From contig DAHL01000039.1 in the NCBI GenBank assembly GCA_002509225.1, positions 22,017 through 86,016 on the forward strand: 64,000 nt of DNA, written 5' to 3'. Numbering within the stretch: position 1 is the stretch's first letter; every line of letters begins with the position of its first letter. This document shows positions 8,643 to 19,700 of the stretch, piece by piece. The notes beneath the pieces were generated by a model. The model was not told the DNA's origin. It searched no databases and was given only the letters and a program-made list of their open reading frames with translations. Source of the DNA: Euryarchaeota archaeon UBA102 (GTDB lineage: Archaea > Thermoplasmatota > Poseidoniia > MGIII > CG-Epi1). A program made the translations under genes and the position numbers.

Positions 8643-9704
8643 ATGAGGAGGATAATCGGAGGCGGCCTGTCCGGTTTGGCTGCTGCTGTTAATTTTGCTA
8701 AAGAAGGTGAAAATGTTGAAATACATGAAAAACGAGAAAATGTAGGAGATCAATTTCATGCCAATTATCAAGTTCTTTTAGATTCACACGGTGATGCACC
8801 ATCTTATCTCAAAGATTGGGGCCTAAAGCCAAAGTTTACATTTAAAAATGTAAAAACATTTTTATGCTGCACACAAAAAAGAGAATTCACAGTTTCTATG
8901 AAAGAAGCTCTTCCATTAATTTTACGAGGCGGAGAAAATTCATTGGAAAGAGGTATCAAAGATGAAGCCGAAGCCGAAGGTGTAAAATTCCATTTTAAAT
9001 CTAAACAAAAACCAAAATCTGGAGATATACTGGCAACAGGAAGCCACCGTACAGATATGGCTGCCTTTGGTGCTTATTATGAAAATTCAGATTTTCCTCG
9101 CGATCAATTTCTATATATGCACGATGAAAGATTTTCTCCAAGAGGGTGGTATCTCTATATTATTCCGATGGATAAAGATACAATAAAAGTTGTTAATTGT
9201 ACTTCTCGCCCACATACTAAAAAGACCAAAAAATTACTCTTTAAAGCAATTGAAAAAAGAAAGATACTCTCTGATATTATAGATGGTGCAAAACCAACAG
9301 GTACTGTAGGTGGTGTGGGGGGTGCTCACTTTCCTAAGTCGGCAATCGAAAACGGAATTCTAAAAACAGGCGAGGCGGCCGGTTTCCAAGATCCATGGAG
9401 GGGTTTTGGTATGAATTACGCCATAGAATCTGGCGTTCTCGCACAAAGAGCACTATCTACTGGTGGGGATTATGATAAAATGTGGAAGGCTCAGTTTAAG
9501 GATAGAATGAAGGCAGATATAGCAAGACGTGGAATTTTTTGGATTTTCGGCAACCGTGCGTTCGAATTCGCAATGCGCAATGTCAAGGAAGGCGATGAAG
9601 TTGATTGGGGAAGAATAAACTTTTCAGGTTGGAAAAAAGCATTACTTTACAATTCCTTTTATTCAGCCGAAATGTTAAAGAAATCAACTATGGATTATTG
9701 GTAG
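8643..9704 (+). CDS. Short GGR-like FAD-dependent oxidoreductase
   Basis: 353 residues, related to the geranylgeranyl reductase family but about 100 shorter than the homologue encoded divergently. The FAD-binding glycine motif IIGGGLSGLAAA stands at the extreme N-terminus, followed by an acidic strand end (EIHEKRENVG). A second FAD contact region is GEAAGFQDPWRGFGMNYAIESG. The cysteine-containing substrate motif of the longer protein is not evident. The two-base gap to the upstream ferredoxin gene makes a two-gene operon, so electron flow from ferredoxin to this flavin is the obvious reading. The substrate may be an isoprenoid lipid, quinone side chain or carotenoid precursor; sequence alone does not choose. 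Confidence 0.8.
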   Translation: MRRIIGGGLSGLAAAVNFAKEGENVEIHEKRENVGDQFHANYQVLLDSHGDAPSYLKDWGLKPKFTFKNVKTFLCCTQKREFTVSMKEALPLILRGGENSLERGIKDEAEAEGVKFHFKSKQKPKSGDILATGSHRTDMAAFGAYYENSDFPRDQFLYMHDERFSPRGWYLYIIPMDKDTIKVVNCTSRPHTKKTKKLLFKAIEKRKILSDIIDGAKPTGTVGGVGGAHFPKSAIENGILKTGEAAGFQDPWRGFGMNYAIESGVLAQRALSTGGDYDKMWKAQFKDRMKADIARRGIFWIFGNRAFEFAMRNVKEGDEVDWGRINFSGWKKALLYNSFYSAEMLKKSTMDYW

Positions 9705-9762
9705 TCAGTTTTCAAAAAAGAGAAGGTATAATAACTAATATTCATATCTCAAATCGTTTCAA

Positions 9763-12009
9763 ATGTTAGATATCGAGTATATTACAAATTTCTACAATTC
9801 TCTTTCTGAAAAAATCAGTAGAGTCAGACAGGTAATTAATCGCCCACTTACTCTCTCAGAAAAAATTCTATATTCGCATTTATCTTCCGATTTATCTGAA
9901 GAATTAATTGGTGGAAAAACGTATTCCGATTTAAGTCCGGATAGAGTTGCTATGCAAGATGCTACTGCACAAATGGCACTATTGCAATTTTCACTTACAG
10001 GTAGAGGCGCAGTAGCCGTTCCATCTACTGTTCATTGCGATCACTTAATCCGAGCTCATGTTGGCCGCAATGAAGATTTAATCACAGCCAATCAAGAAAA
10101 TGATGAAGTATATTCCTTCTTGAAATCGGCTTCATCAAAATGGGATATAGGATTTTGGGAACCGGGTTCCGGAATAATACATCAAGTCGTTTTAGAAAAT
10201 TATGCATTTCCTGGGGGTATGATGATAGGTACAGATTCGCATACACCAAACGGCGGAGGTTTAGGTATGATTGCAATAGGTTGTGGTGGTGCCGATGCCA
10301 CAGAAGTTATGGCAGGGTTATCTTTCAATTTGAAATGGCCTAAGACTATTGGCGTTAGACTTTCTGGCGAATTGCAAGGTTGGTCTTCTCCAAAAGATGT
10401 AATTCTAAAAGTTTGTGAAATTCTAACAGTCAAAGGAGGCACAGGCAGTATAGTTGAATACTTCGGTTCCGGAACTAAAACTATTTCTTGCACTGGTAAA
10501 GGAACCATATGTAATATGGGGGCCGAAGTCGGAGCCACAACTTCGATTTTCCCTTACGATGAGAGAATGGCCTCATATCTTAACGCAACAAACCGTAACC
10601 AAATTGCTGAGTTAGCAAATAATAATTATGAACATTTAAGAGCTGATTCAGAAGTAGAATCAAATCCTGAAAAATATTACGATCAATTAATCGAAATTGA
10701 TCTTTCTACTTTAGAACCAATGGTAGTAGGGCCACATACTCCAGATTTGGCTAGATCTTTATCTGAGTTGGAAGATGAAGCTAAAGAGAATAATTGGCCT
10801 ATTGAACTCAAAGCAGCATTGATAGGTTCATGTACAAATTCGTCTTATGAAGACATGGAGAGGGCTGCTTCTATAGCTCAACAAGCTTTAGATGTCGGTC
10901 TCGTTTCAAAAACTCCATTTTTAGTTACTCCTGGTTCAGACCAAATAGATCAAACAATACGCAGAGATGGTCAAATGGAAGTACTCAGTGCTATAGGGGG
11001 TACTGTTTTGGCAAATGCATGTGGACCGTGTATCGGTCAATGGAAACGAGATGACGTCAGTTCCGGTCAGACAAATACAATTATTTCATCATATAATAGG
11101 AATTTTAGTGGTAGGAATGATGGCAACCATCAAACATTATCTTTCCTTGCAAGTCCTGAGATTGTGACTGCCTTAGCTTTAGCGGGACGATTAGATTTCA
11201 ATCCAAATACTGATTCATTAATTACTGAAGATGGACAAAGTATAATGCTCAAACCACCCACTGGTAAAGAACTTCCAGAAAACGGTTTTGAATTCAGTTC
11301 TGAAGGTTATATTCCACCATCAAACACAGATGCTGATTTAGTAATCGATCCAAATAGCGAGCGTCTTCAATCATTAGAACCCTTCAGTCCATCATCAAGT
11401 CAGGACCTTTCCAATTTACCAATTCTTTTGAAAGTAGAAGGAAAATGCACTACTGATCACGTTTCTCCTGCCGGACCCTGGCTTAGATATAGAGGTCATT
11501 TAGATAATATATCTGATAATTGCTACACAGGTGCCTACAATGTTTTCGCAGATGAGCAAGGAGTAGCAATAAATCAATTCACAGGAGAAAAGGCGGGAGT
11601 TTCCACTATCGCTAGACAATATAAAGAATCAAACCAAGGTTGGGCGGCAATAGCTGATATCAACTATGGAGAAGGCAGTAGCCGTGAACACGCAGCTATG
11701 TCTCCGCGATTTTTAGGTTGTAAAGTTCTCATTTCACGAAGCATTGCTAGAATAGCCGAAACAAATCTAAAGAAACAAGGAGTTTTAGCACTCTTATTCG
11801 ATAATCCAGAATCTTGGCATTTACTAAAATCTGATGATAGAATTACTATATCTGGTATTGAAGAGTTAGCACCCGGAAGCAAACTCACAGTCAAAACAGA
11901 ACATTCTGACGGCACTTCAGATGATTTTACTTGTAATCATAGTATGAATAATCTTCAAATTGAATGGTTTAACGCAGGTTCGGCAATGAATTATCTTAGA
12001 AATCAATAA
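9763..12009 (+). CDS. acnA: Aconitate hydratase, mitochondrial type
   Basis: A 748-residue TCA-cycle enzyme isomerising citrate and isocitrate. It follows the mitochondrial aconitase layout: RPLTLSEKILYSHL near the N-terminus, PDRVAMQDATAQMA, VPSTVHCDHLI, GTDSHTPNGGGLGM, the 4Fe-4S ligand Cys in SCTNSSYEDM and the Cys pair in NACGPCIGQW. The C-terminal swivel domain holds TTDHVSPAGPW and GEGSSREHAAMSPR. This branch differs from bacterial AcnB and from the AcnA/IRP group. It stands alone, with its stop codon abutting the convergent purM stop. It supports an oxidative TCA cycle and, with the transhydrogenase and acyl-CoA dehydrogenase, an aerobic heterotroph. Confidence 0.96.
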   Translation: MLDIEYITNFYNSLSEKISRVRQVINRPLTLSEKILYSHLSSDLSEELIGGKTYSDLSPDRVAMQDATAQMALLQFSLTGRGAVAVPSTVHCDHLIRAHVGRNEDLITANQENDEVYSFLKSASSKWDIGFWEPGSGIIHQVVLENYAFPGGMMIGTDSHTPNGGGLGMIAIGCGGADATEVMAGLSFNLKWPKTIGVRLSGELQGWSSPKDVILKVCEILTVKGGTGSIVEYFGSGTKTISCTGKGTICNMGAEVGATTSIFPYDERMASYLNATNRNQIAELANNNYEHLRADSEVESNPEKYYDQLIEIDLSTLEPMVVGPHTPDLARSLSELEDEAKENNWPIELKAALIGSCTNSSYEDMERAASIAQQALDVGLVSKTPFLVTPGSDQIDQTIRRDGQMEVLSAIGGTVLANACGPCIGQWKRDDVSSGQTNTIISSYNRNFSGRNDGNHQTLSFLASPEIVTALALAGRLDFNPNTDSLITEDGQSIMLKPPTGKELPENGFEFSSEGYIPPSNTDADLVIDPNSERLQSLEPFSPSSSQDLSNLPILLKVEGKCTTDHVSPAGPWLRYRGHLDNISDNCYTGAYNVFADEQGVAINQFTGEKAGVSTIARQYKESNQGWAAIADINYGEGSSREHAAMSPRFLGCKVLISRSIARIAETNLKKQGVLALLFDNPESWHLLKSDDRITISGIEELAPGSKLTVKTEHSDGTSDDFTCNHSMNNLQIEWFNAGSAMNYLRNQ

Positions 12010-12975
12010 TTAAACAATAGCAGAATGTTTCACTCCAGTTCCCTTTTCTATTCTTCCTATTATTTGAGCATCTTCTCCTAAAATTTTCAAAGCTCTGTTT
12101 ACATTTTCTTCTTTCATTGATATAATCATCCCCATTCCCATATTGAATGTACGATACATCTCTTTAGTTTCAATATCGCCCGTTTTTTGTAACCATTCAA
12201 ATACGTCTTGCACAGGGAGTGGATTATCTATAATATATCTAAATTTATTATTCATCCTAGGTATATTGTCAAGTCCACCTCCAGTTATGTGAGCTATCCC
12301 ACTAACTTCAATCTCGCTTAGGAGTTTCATAATTTCTTTTACATATATTCTGGTCGGCTCAACTAATTTCTTACCAATTTCTTTATTCCCATCATATATT
12401 TTACGAATAAGTGTATATCCATTTGAATGAGGTCCAGATGATTTTATTCCTATTAGCACATCACCTTCTGCAATTTTACTCCCATCTATCAAATCTTCTT
12501 TAGAAACAACACCAACTGCAGTTCCTGCTATATCGAATCCATGTACTAGTTCAGGAACTACTGCAGTTTCTCCTCCCGAGAGTGTACAATTAGCTTGCCT
12601 ACATCCTTCAGCAAGACCTTCTCCTAATTTTCCCATTATTTCATTATCTGGTTCATTCAAAGCAACATAATCTACAAAGCTTATTGGCTCCGCTCCAACA
12701 CATATTAGATCATTCACATTCATCGCTACGCAATCTATTCCTACAGTGTGTAAACTATCCAGCTCTTCCGCTAGAAGAATCTTCGTTCCGACACCATCAG
12801 TGCATACAGCTAACGCCTTATCGTCGAGTTTAACCAATCCCGCAAAACCATTCACAAGTTCAATAGGCTCCCCATTCCCCTTTCTATTAGTTCCTTTAAT
12901 TTTTGCGATAAGTGATGCTGTAGCTTCATCACTTGCATCGATGTCAACTCCGGCTTCAGCATAGGTCTTTGCCAT
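12010..12975 (-). CDS. purM: Phosphoribosylformylglycinamidine cyclo-ligase (AIR synthetase)
   Basis: ATP-dependent ring closure of FGAM to aminoimidazole ribotide, step five of purine synthesis. 321 residues, a normal to slightly short length. Landmarks are the N-terminal TYAEAGVDIDA, the ATP-binding DGVGTKILLA, DCVAMNVNDLICVGAEP, SGGETAVVPE, GIKSSGPHSNGYTLIRK, AHITGGGLDNIPR and FNMGMGMII. It starts with ATG, 57 bases from the divergent methyltransferase. Its stop codon directly abuts that of aconitase on the other strand, with no spacer at all. Confidence 0.96.
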   Translation of the reverse strand: MAKTYAEAGVDIDASDEATASLIAKIKGTNRKGNGEPIELVNGFAGLVKLDDKALAVCTDGVGTKILLAEELDSLHTVGIDCVAMNVNDLICVGAEPISFVDYVALNEPDNEIMGKLGEGLAEGCRQANCTLSGGETAVVPELVHGFDIAGTAVGVVSKEDLIDGSKIAEGDVLIGIKSSGPHSNGYTLIRKIYDGNKEIGKKLVEPTRIYVKEIMKLLSEIEVSGIAHITGGGLDNIPRMNNKFRYIIDNPLPVQDVFEWLQKTGDIETKEMYRTFNMGMGMIISMKEENVNRALKILGEDAQIIGRIEKGTGVKHSAIV

Positions 12976-13032
12976 ACAACTTATCGAAACGGGCCTGCTA
13001 TAAGCATTTTATGTACAATATGTTAACTCTTT

Positions 13033-13722
13033 ATGGCTGATTTAGAAACAGACAAGGGATATGGTTACCTCAACAAAGATGTAATCGAATGGCTATCTAA
13101 TTTACACGCTAAAGAAAATGATGCACATAAAGATGCTCTTTCGTATCTAAATAATTCAAACAATACGTTAGAAGGTTTACCGGCAATTCAGATATCTCCA
13201 TTAGATGGAAGGTTAATTGAAATTCTTTGTAGATTATCAAACGCTAAGAATGTAGTCGAGTTCGGTACCTTATCTGGTTATTCTGCACTTTGGATTCTAA
13301 AAGCATTGCCCAAAGATGGTCATTTATGGACTGTTGAATTCAATCCAGATCACGCAAAAGTGGCACGTTCTGTGTTTAACAAAGCAGGGTTATCTGAAAA
13401 AGTTACTATCATTGAAATGTCGGGCGTTAATTCTCTTTCTCACTTATCAAATTCAGGCCCGTTTGATGTGATTTTTCTAGATGCAGATAAGGAATCTTAT
13501 GGTTTGTACGCTGACTGGGCTGTTGATAACTTACGAAAAGCAGGTTTACTCTTAGGTGATAATGCTTTACTTTTCGGCGAACTTTTAGATGATATCGAAA
13601 ATCCTAACACGACAAATGAAAGAGTAAAAGGCATGAGAAATTTCCATAAAATTCTTTCTGAAAAATTCGTTTCTACGTGCCTATTAACTCCTGAGGGACT
13701 GGGTGTTGGATTGCTAAAGTAA
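13033..13722 (+). CDS. SAM-dependent O-methyltransferase (CCoAOMT/COMT-like)
   Basis: 229 residues of the class I O-methyltransferase family 3. SAM-binding features are VVEFGTLSGYSALWIL (motif I), the acidic strand end LWTVEFNPDH and the metal-site motif FDVIFLDADKESY, where divalent-cation-dependent members hold catechol-like substrates. LRKAGLLLGDNAL follows as the next conserved strand. The substrate is unknown; relatives act on catechols, caffeoyl-CoA or small phenolics. It shares an intergenic region with purM and is followed by the giant subtilase, but a separate promoter lies between, so no functional link is implied. Confidence 0.88.
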   Translation: MADLETDKGYGYLNKDVIEWLSNLHAKENDAHKDALSYLNNSNNTLEGLPAIQISPLDGRLIEILCRLSNAKNVVEFGTLSGYSALWILKALPKDGHLWTVEFNPDHAKVARSVFNKAGLSEKVTIIEMSGVNSLSHLSNSGPFDVIFLDADKESYGLYADWAVDNLRKAGLLLGDNALLFGELLDDIENPNTTNERVKGMRNFHKILSEKFVSTCLLTPEGLGVGLLK

Positions 13723-13738
13723 TATTCTATCTCATCGC

Positions 13739-13751
13739 TATATATTTTTAA
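13739..13751 (+). promoter_or_regulatory. TATA box for the giant subtilase gene
   Basis: The run TATATATTTTTAA is a good archaeal TATA element. Its centre lies about 29 bases before the ATG at 13773, the spacing expected if transcription begins at or within a base or two of the start codon. The mRNA would then be leaderless, which agrees with the lack of a Shine-Dalgarno sequence there. Confidence 0.55.
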
Positions 13752-13772
13752 CCCCCTAATGCTCGCTATTTT

Positions 13773-16700
13773 ATGTCGACGCATATATCCGCCCGCCGTG
13801 GTGTAAAAGAAACAGTTAGTGGTATAGGTTTTCTAGCCATATTAATCACATCAATTTTAGTTACAGGTTCTCTTACGAATTTCAGTTCCGCAGAAACTAA
13901 TTCGGGTTATTATGATAAGACAGAACCCGTCAAAACAATAAGTGCTGGAGGAATTTATCTAAGAGCTGGAGAGGAAGTGCCAGAGTCGACAGAAAAATGG
14001 CAATTATCTAATGATGAAATTTCCGATGGGTCTTATTACATAGTTCAATTCAATTCTCCGCCCACTTTTCAGGATAGACTCTCTCTAAATTACTACGGCA
14101 TGGATTTCATTCAGTATCTTTCCGCTTCTTCTTGGCTTACTTTTGTACATCCATGGACTCTCGATATCCTCGAAACAAATTCAGATATCGTTTTCTATAC
14201 ACTTTATCAACCAGTCTACAAAGTTCAAGATTCCCTTTTTGAGAAATCAACAGATTCTATAGATGTCATCATTACATCAGCTAGAGGTGGTCTTTACGAT
14301 CGTTCAGATTTATTATTCGAGTTGGATGCTATGGATGCTAGATTAATTTCAGTAGAAGGTCCAGGATCTCCATTTGTAAAAGCTTCCATACCATTTTCAG
14401 AATTACACAAAATAGCTACAATAGAAGATGTCATAACTATTGACGAATTCGGAACGCCCCTTCCGTTAATGGATTTGATGCGTTCAGCAGATTACATGGG
14501 TGTTGACCCTGTTCAAATGTTGTCTAGAAATGAAACCACAAATGAAATCATTTCTGGCCAATTCACCGGTCAAGGAATCTTAGGTCAAGTAAGGGAGGGT
14601 GGTATGGAATTTATTCACCCAGATTTGACTAATAATTTTTACGATGATTTCAACGAGAGCATGTGGTCTTCATCTATTTTAGACGGCGTACAATCATTTA
14701 ATGAAACTCACGTTGAAGTATGTAAACCGGAAACGGTTTCTGGCAACGGCCTATACAAAGTTCTTCTATATGATGAAGGAACTTTCAATTCTACTGATAA
14801 TTCTACCGATATTAATGGTTGGTACGACGGCACATTTACGGGTTCTTTACAAATTTTTGATTCTGGTGATAATGAAATTTCAACTTCAAACTTTACCAAT
14901 TCTTCATACTTAGAAGTGCCCTTTGAAATTGATGGTAATGGCCCATTCGAACTCAAATTCTGTATAGATTCCAATTTCGATGAAGGCAGTTATGATATTC
15001 TAGATGTCTCCAATACTTTCTACAATATCGATCACGGCTGGGTCAGACACGGCACTTCTGTAGCAGGAATAATGTTCGGTACAGGTAATAATAATCTACA
15101 AGCTACTGGAATGCTTCCCGAAGCAGAAGGCTCTTTCGGTTATCTTTTGAATTCATCTTATGAATCGTTAGGTAACTTGTGGAGGGGTGAATTCAATGAC
15201 GGTACCTCTTCTATGTATAATGGTTTATTCCAACAAAACAGCTGGCGTAATGCATTAGGTGGAAATTACAATTCAGCTGCCGCAGACAGTGATTTAGCAA
15301 TATCGACTTATCCACATGTTCTACAGTCCTTTTCTGCTGGAAATTATGCTTACATGGGTTCAACAGATTCAATGTCTGATATGGCTTCAGCTAAGAATAT
15401 CATTTCTGTTGGTGGATTGTGGCATGAAGATACAGCTACTTTAGGTGATGATTACTATACCAATGGTAACGGAGCTAGTCGAGGCCCTACTGTCGATAAT
15501 AGAGTGAAGCCGGATTTGGTAGGTCCATACAGTAGTATTTACACAATAGATATGATCGGCTCCAACGGCTACAGCAATACAAATTACACATCTGGTTTTG
15601 GCGGTACTAGTGGTGCAGGTCCCGTAGTTGTTGCAACTTCAGGCATTCTGTATCAGATGTATATGGAGAACTTTTTCGATAATAATCCTGAAGAGAATAT
15701 TCCACTCTCTTCAACTATCAAGGCCTTGATGTTTGCTGATGCATATCAGTACCCAATGAATGATAATAATCTCATGTACAGAAATATACAAGGCTGGGGA
15801 ACTCCAGATATTGAAAGGTCATACAATCTCGGCTCCGAAGGACATTTCTTCGTTGACGGAGGTATAGATTTAGAAGCTGGCGATTCTTGGTCAGAAGAAG
15901 TATATGTTGATGGCGGAACAAGCCTCAAAGTTTCTATGGTTTGGATAGATCCTGCTGCTTCTACTTATCCAGAAGTTTGTAATGATAACGATGAATGTTT
16001 TTCACGTTCTTTAGTCAATAATTTAGATTTGAAATTAACATCACCATCTGGTATGGTGTATTATGGAAACAACGGCCTTCATGACAGTATTTGGAGCGTT
16101 TCAGATATGGCTACTAATGATTGGAGCTTCTCTGATAATGGATTTGAAAATCACACCGAAGCTTATCTGGACGATTTGAATAATGTAGAGAATGTTTTCA
16201 TTCAGGTTCCAGAATCTGGAATATGGACTGTAGAAGTTTCTGCAAGAGATGGTGATTTAGGAACTCCTGAAGGTCCACAAGATTTCTCATTAGTTGCTTC
16301 AGGTATTGTCAGAGACTATAATCCTGATATGATATCTATAGATTCACTAGGTGGAACTGACTTCGTTCGTGGAGATTCAGACATAGAGGGAACAGCCGTT
16401 TCATCTTTAGAATTCGCAGTATTCAGAGAATCTTTCGATGATTGGGATTTGGAATCAAGCGGCTGGTCAATTTCCAATACACCTGAAGAACCAAGTTCTG
16501 AATTTATCGATGGAGTGCAGTTCTTTGAAGATAGTGGTTGTGTTGAAAATAATCTCGAATTACATTCAAGCACTTACAATGCGATACTTTATGATTCTAC
16601 AGGAGATGGTTGGTCTTCCGATAATGTTACAGGTAATGTAACTATAACTAGCGGAGTCGAACCTGATACTGAACAACTCGCATTTGCCAGTTTTACAAAC

Positions 16701-19700
16701 GGGGCTATCATTGAGGTCTCTTTCGAAATTACAGATGATGAGACATTTGTCACAGCTACATTCTGTATAGATTCTAATTTCGATGAAGGCAGTTATGATA
16801 TTCTCTATATTCCACCAGAACCTGTAAATGAATTTTGGATTAGTAGTTATTATGATGACTCAGAAGGTGGAAGGAGTGCATATTCTACAGGTCTATCGAC
16901 AGGTGGAGATCCATCTTTGAGTAGTCAGTATATGGATAATTCAACATCCACCTTATCTCATCCACTAGATATAGAAGACTATCAAAATCCATACATTGTT
17001 TTCGATTATATGGTGGACGCTAATGAAGGTGAAGATTTCCTAGAATTCGAAGCTTTCGCGGGAGGTAATGGTTTAGCTTCAGAAATTTTCAGCGGTTCAT
17101 CAGATGGTTGGGAATCTGCAATGATTGATATCACTCCAGGCGAGGGCGATTTAGAAAGTTTCAGCTTCACTTTCTCTAGTTCAGCACCATATCTCGGTAT
17201 TTACTTTGAAGTTCACTATGACGTATTCGGCCCCGGCTCACCAGGTGACGAATTCCATGTTTATGGTAATATTCCAGAACTCGGTGCCGATGGGGACGGT
17301 TCTTGGAATTCTGATAATTCTGTTGTTATGGAGTCTGTAGGAGATAATCTTTACGGAGTGACTATCGATGTTTCAGCTTCTGCTGGTCAGGATATCGAAT
17401 ATCTCTTTTTGAAGAAGAACGGAGGTTCAACAGAGTATGAAGTTGAGAATGATAATAATTCTAATCCAGAATCTTATCGTAACGGTACTCTTCCTTCCGA
17501 AGGTAGTGTTGAGACTAACGCTACTTGGGGTAATCTCAGTATCAGTAATTGGACAGATATCGCTCCTCAAGATAACGGAATAGGTGCTTTTGTCGATGAA
17601 ATAGAAATATTCGCAGAGATGTCATCATCAGTTTCTGTTATGATTTCTGCAGGAACAGATTTTGACGAAAATGATATGTGGGAGGATGCTAACGTACTAG
17701 GTACTTCATGGTCTTACGCTTGGTCTACTTCAGATTATGTAGATGGCGATCACTCAATAAAAGCCCAAGTTTGTTACGGGGACGTCTGTTTCGAAACCGA
17801 AGCTTCTTCGATTAGAGTAGATAATACAAGACCCCACAATCCAGACAGTTTCACTTCAAACATAGAAGTCAATACTTGGTCCAGTGTAAGTGACATTTAT
17901 GTGGAGTGGTCAGGAGCTTACGATCTAAATGGAGAAATAGCAGGCTATTCAGCTATTTGGAATAAAGAATCAAGTAGTATACCTCCTGCAGAGATATCTA
18001 CTACCGATTCAAATCTTTCCTTTACAGTTGATGAAACTGGAGAATATTATGTTCATATAAGAGCAGTCGATTCGACAGGTTATTGGAATAATTCTGTTTA
18101 CACTATAGGGCCATTTAAGATAGATTTAACTAACCCTGAAGTATCTATCGATAGTCCATCCAATTATCAATATTTCAATACAGATACTATCACCGTTTCT
18201 TGGGGTGGTTCTGATGATCACAGCGGTGTTGATTACTACGAACTTTACGTTTACGATGCAGATGGTAATTTCGAATCTTACGAAGGCACCTTTACATGGA
18301 ACACTCAGAAAACATTAACACTTTCTGAAGGTGTCCATTCTCTTCAAGTAATCGTTTATGATATAGTTGGTCACAGTACTGCTGATTCTATTATGGTAAT
18401 AATCGATCTAACAGATCCTACAGTTGCAATCACATCACCTAATGAAGGGTCATATCATAATTCTATGCCAGTTTCTTTCACATGGGATGGTAGTGATTCG
18501 GGTACGCCATTATCTGATGTTGCAAGCTATGAAATTAAATTTGATGATGGTCAATGGTCTGCTCCAGACAATTCGAATTCTCATTCAGAATCTTTTTCAG
18601 ATGGCACTCACACTGTTTCAGTTAAAGTAACCGATCTGGCCGGCAATCAATACGAAACTTCTTTAAGTTTCATAACAGATTTAACCAATCCTTCTGTTTC
18701 AATTTCTTCTCCTGAAGCAGGCTTTATTGTTAGCTCAACAACTCTTCAAGTTTCTTGGTCTGGTTCTGATGAAACTTCAGGTATTGATTATTATTCAATG
18801 AGTGTCAATTCAGGCCCATGGCAAAATTTAGGTTCAGACACTTCCTTCGACTTTACAGATTTATCTAATGGAGATTACACTGTTGATATTATGATTACAG
18901 ATGTAGCTGGAAACTCTGCTTCAGATTCAGTTTCCTTCACAATCGATATATCTTCTCCCTCTGTATCCTTCACTTATCCTTCTGACGGTGCAGAATTTTC
19001 AGTTTCATCAGTAACTGTTACTTGGGATGGTAGCGATTCTCAAACTTGGTTATCTAGTTACGATATCAGGATAGATGAAGGTGTTTGGGAATCAGTAGAT
19101 CTCGATATTGAAAGGACTTTTGCTAATCTATCAGAAGGTATGCACACTGTAGATGTCATGGTCTATGATGCTGCTGGCAATACTATGAATTCTACCGTTT
19201 CATTCGTTATTGATACTGTTTCTCCTGGTGCAGAATTGGAAGTTATGGATGAATTATATGGAACGGCCCCAATTTCAATCGAGTGGACAACTTACGATAA
19301 TACTACCGGTGTAAGTCACACACTCATCAAATTCGATGACGGTGAATGGACTGATATGGGTATTCTGACCGAATCCCAAATTCCAGATTTACAAGATGGA
19401 ATGCATGAAATTACAATAAGGGTAGTCGACAATGTTGACAATTCTTACGAAACTTCAGTGAGTTTCAATTTGGACACTACTGCACCCACATTAACTGCTG
19501 ACATAGATATTCAATATCGTTTGGTTGATGAAGGGTTACCTGTTGAATTTAGTTGGGCTACTTCAGATGAAAATAGCGGTATAGATTATTTGGAGATACG
19601 CATATTCGGCACATATGTAGTTGAGGGAGTTACACAAACAGTCGATACTACGTTCGCCCCAGATTCCTCTCTTCAGGATTTCATTTTCGATTCAGATTAT

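Noticed and set aside
17820-19480. Ig-like repeats of the subtilase as a tandem DNA repeat or CRISPR-like array
   Set aside because: The repetition is at protein-domain level with diverged DNA and no regular identical repeats.
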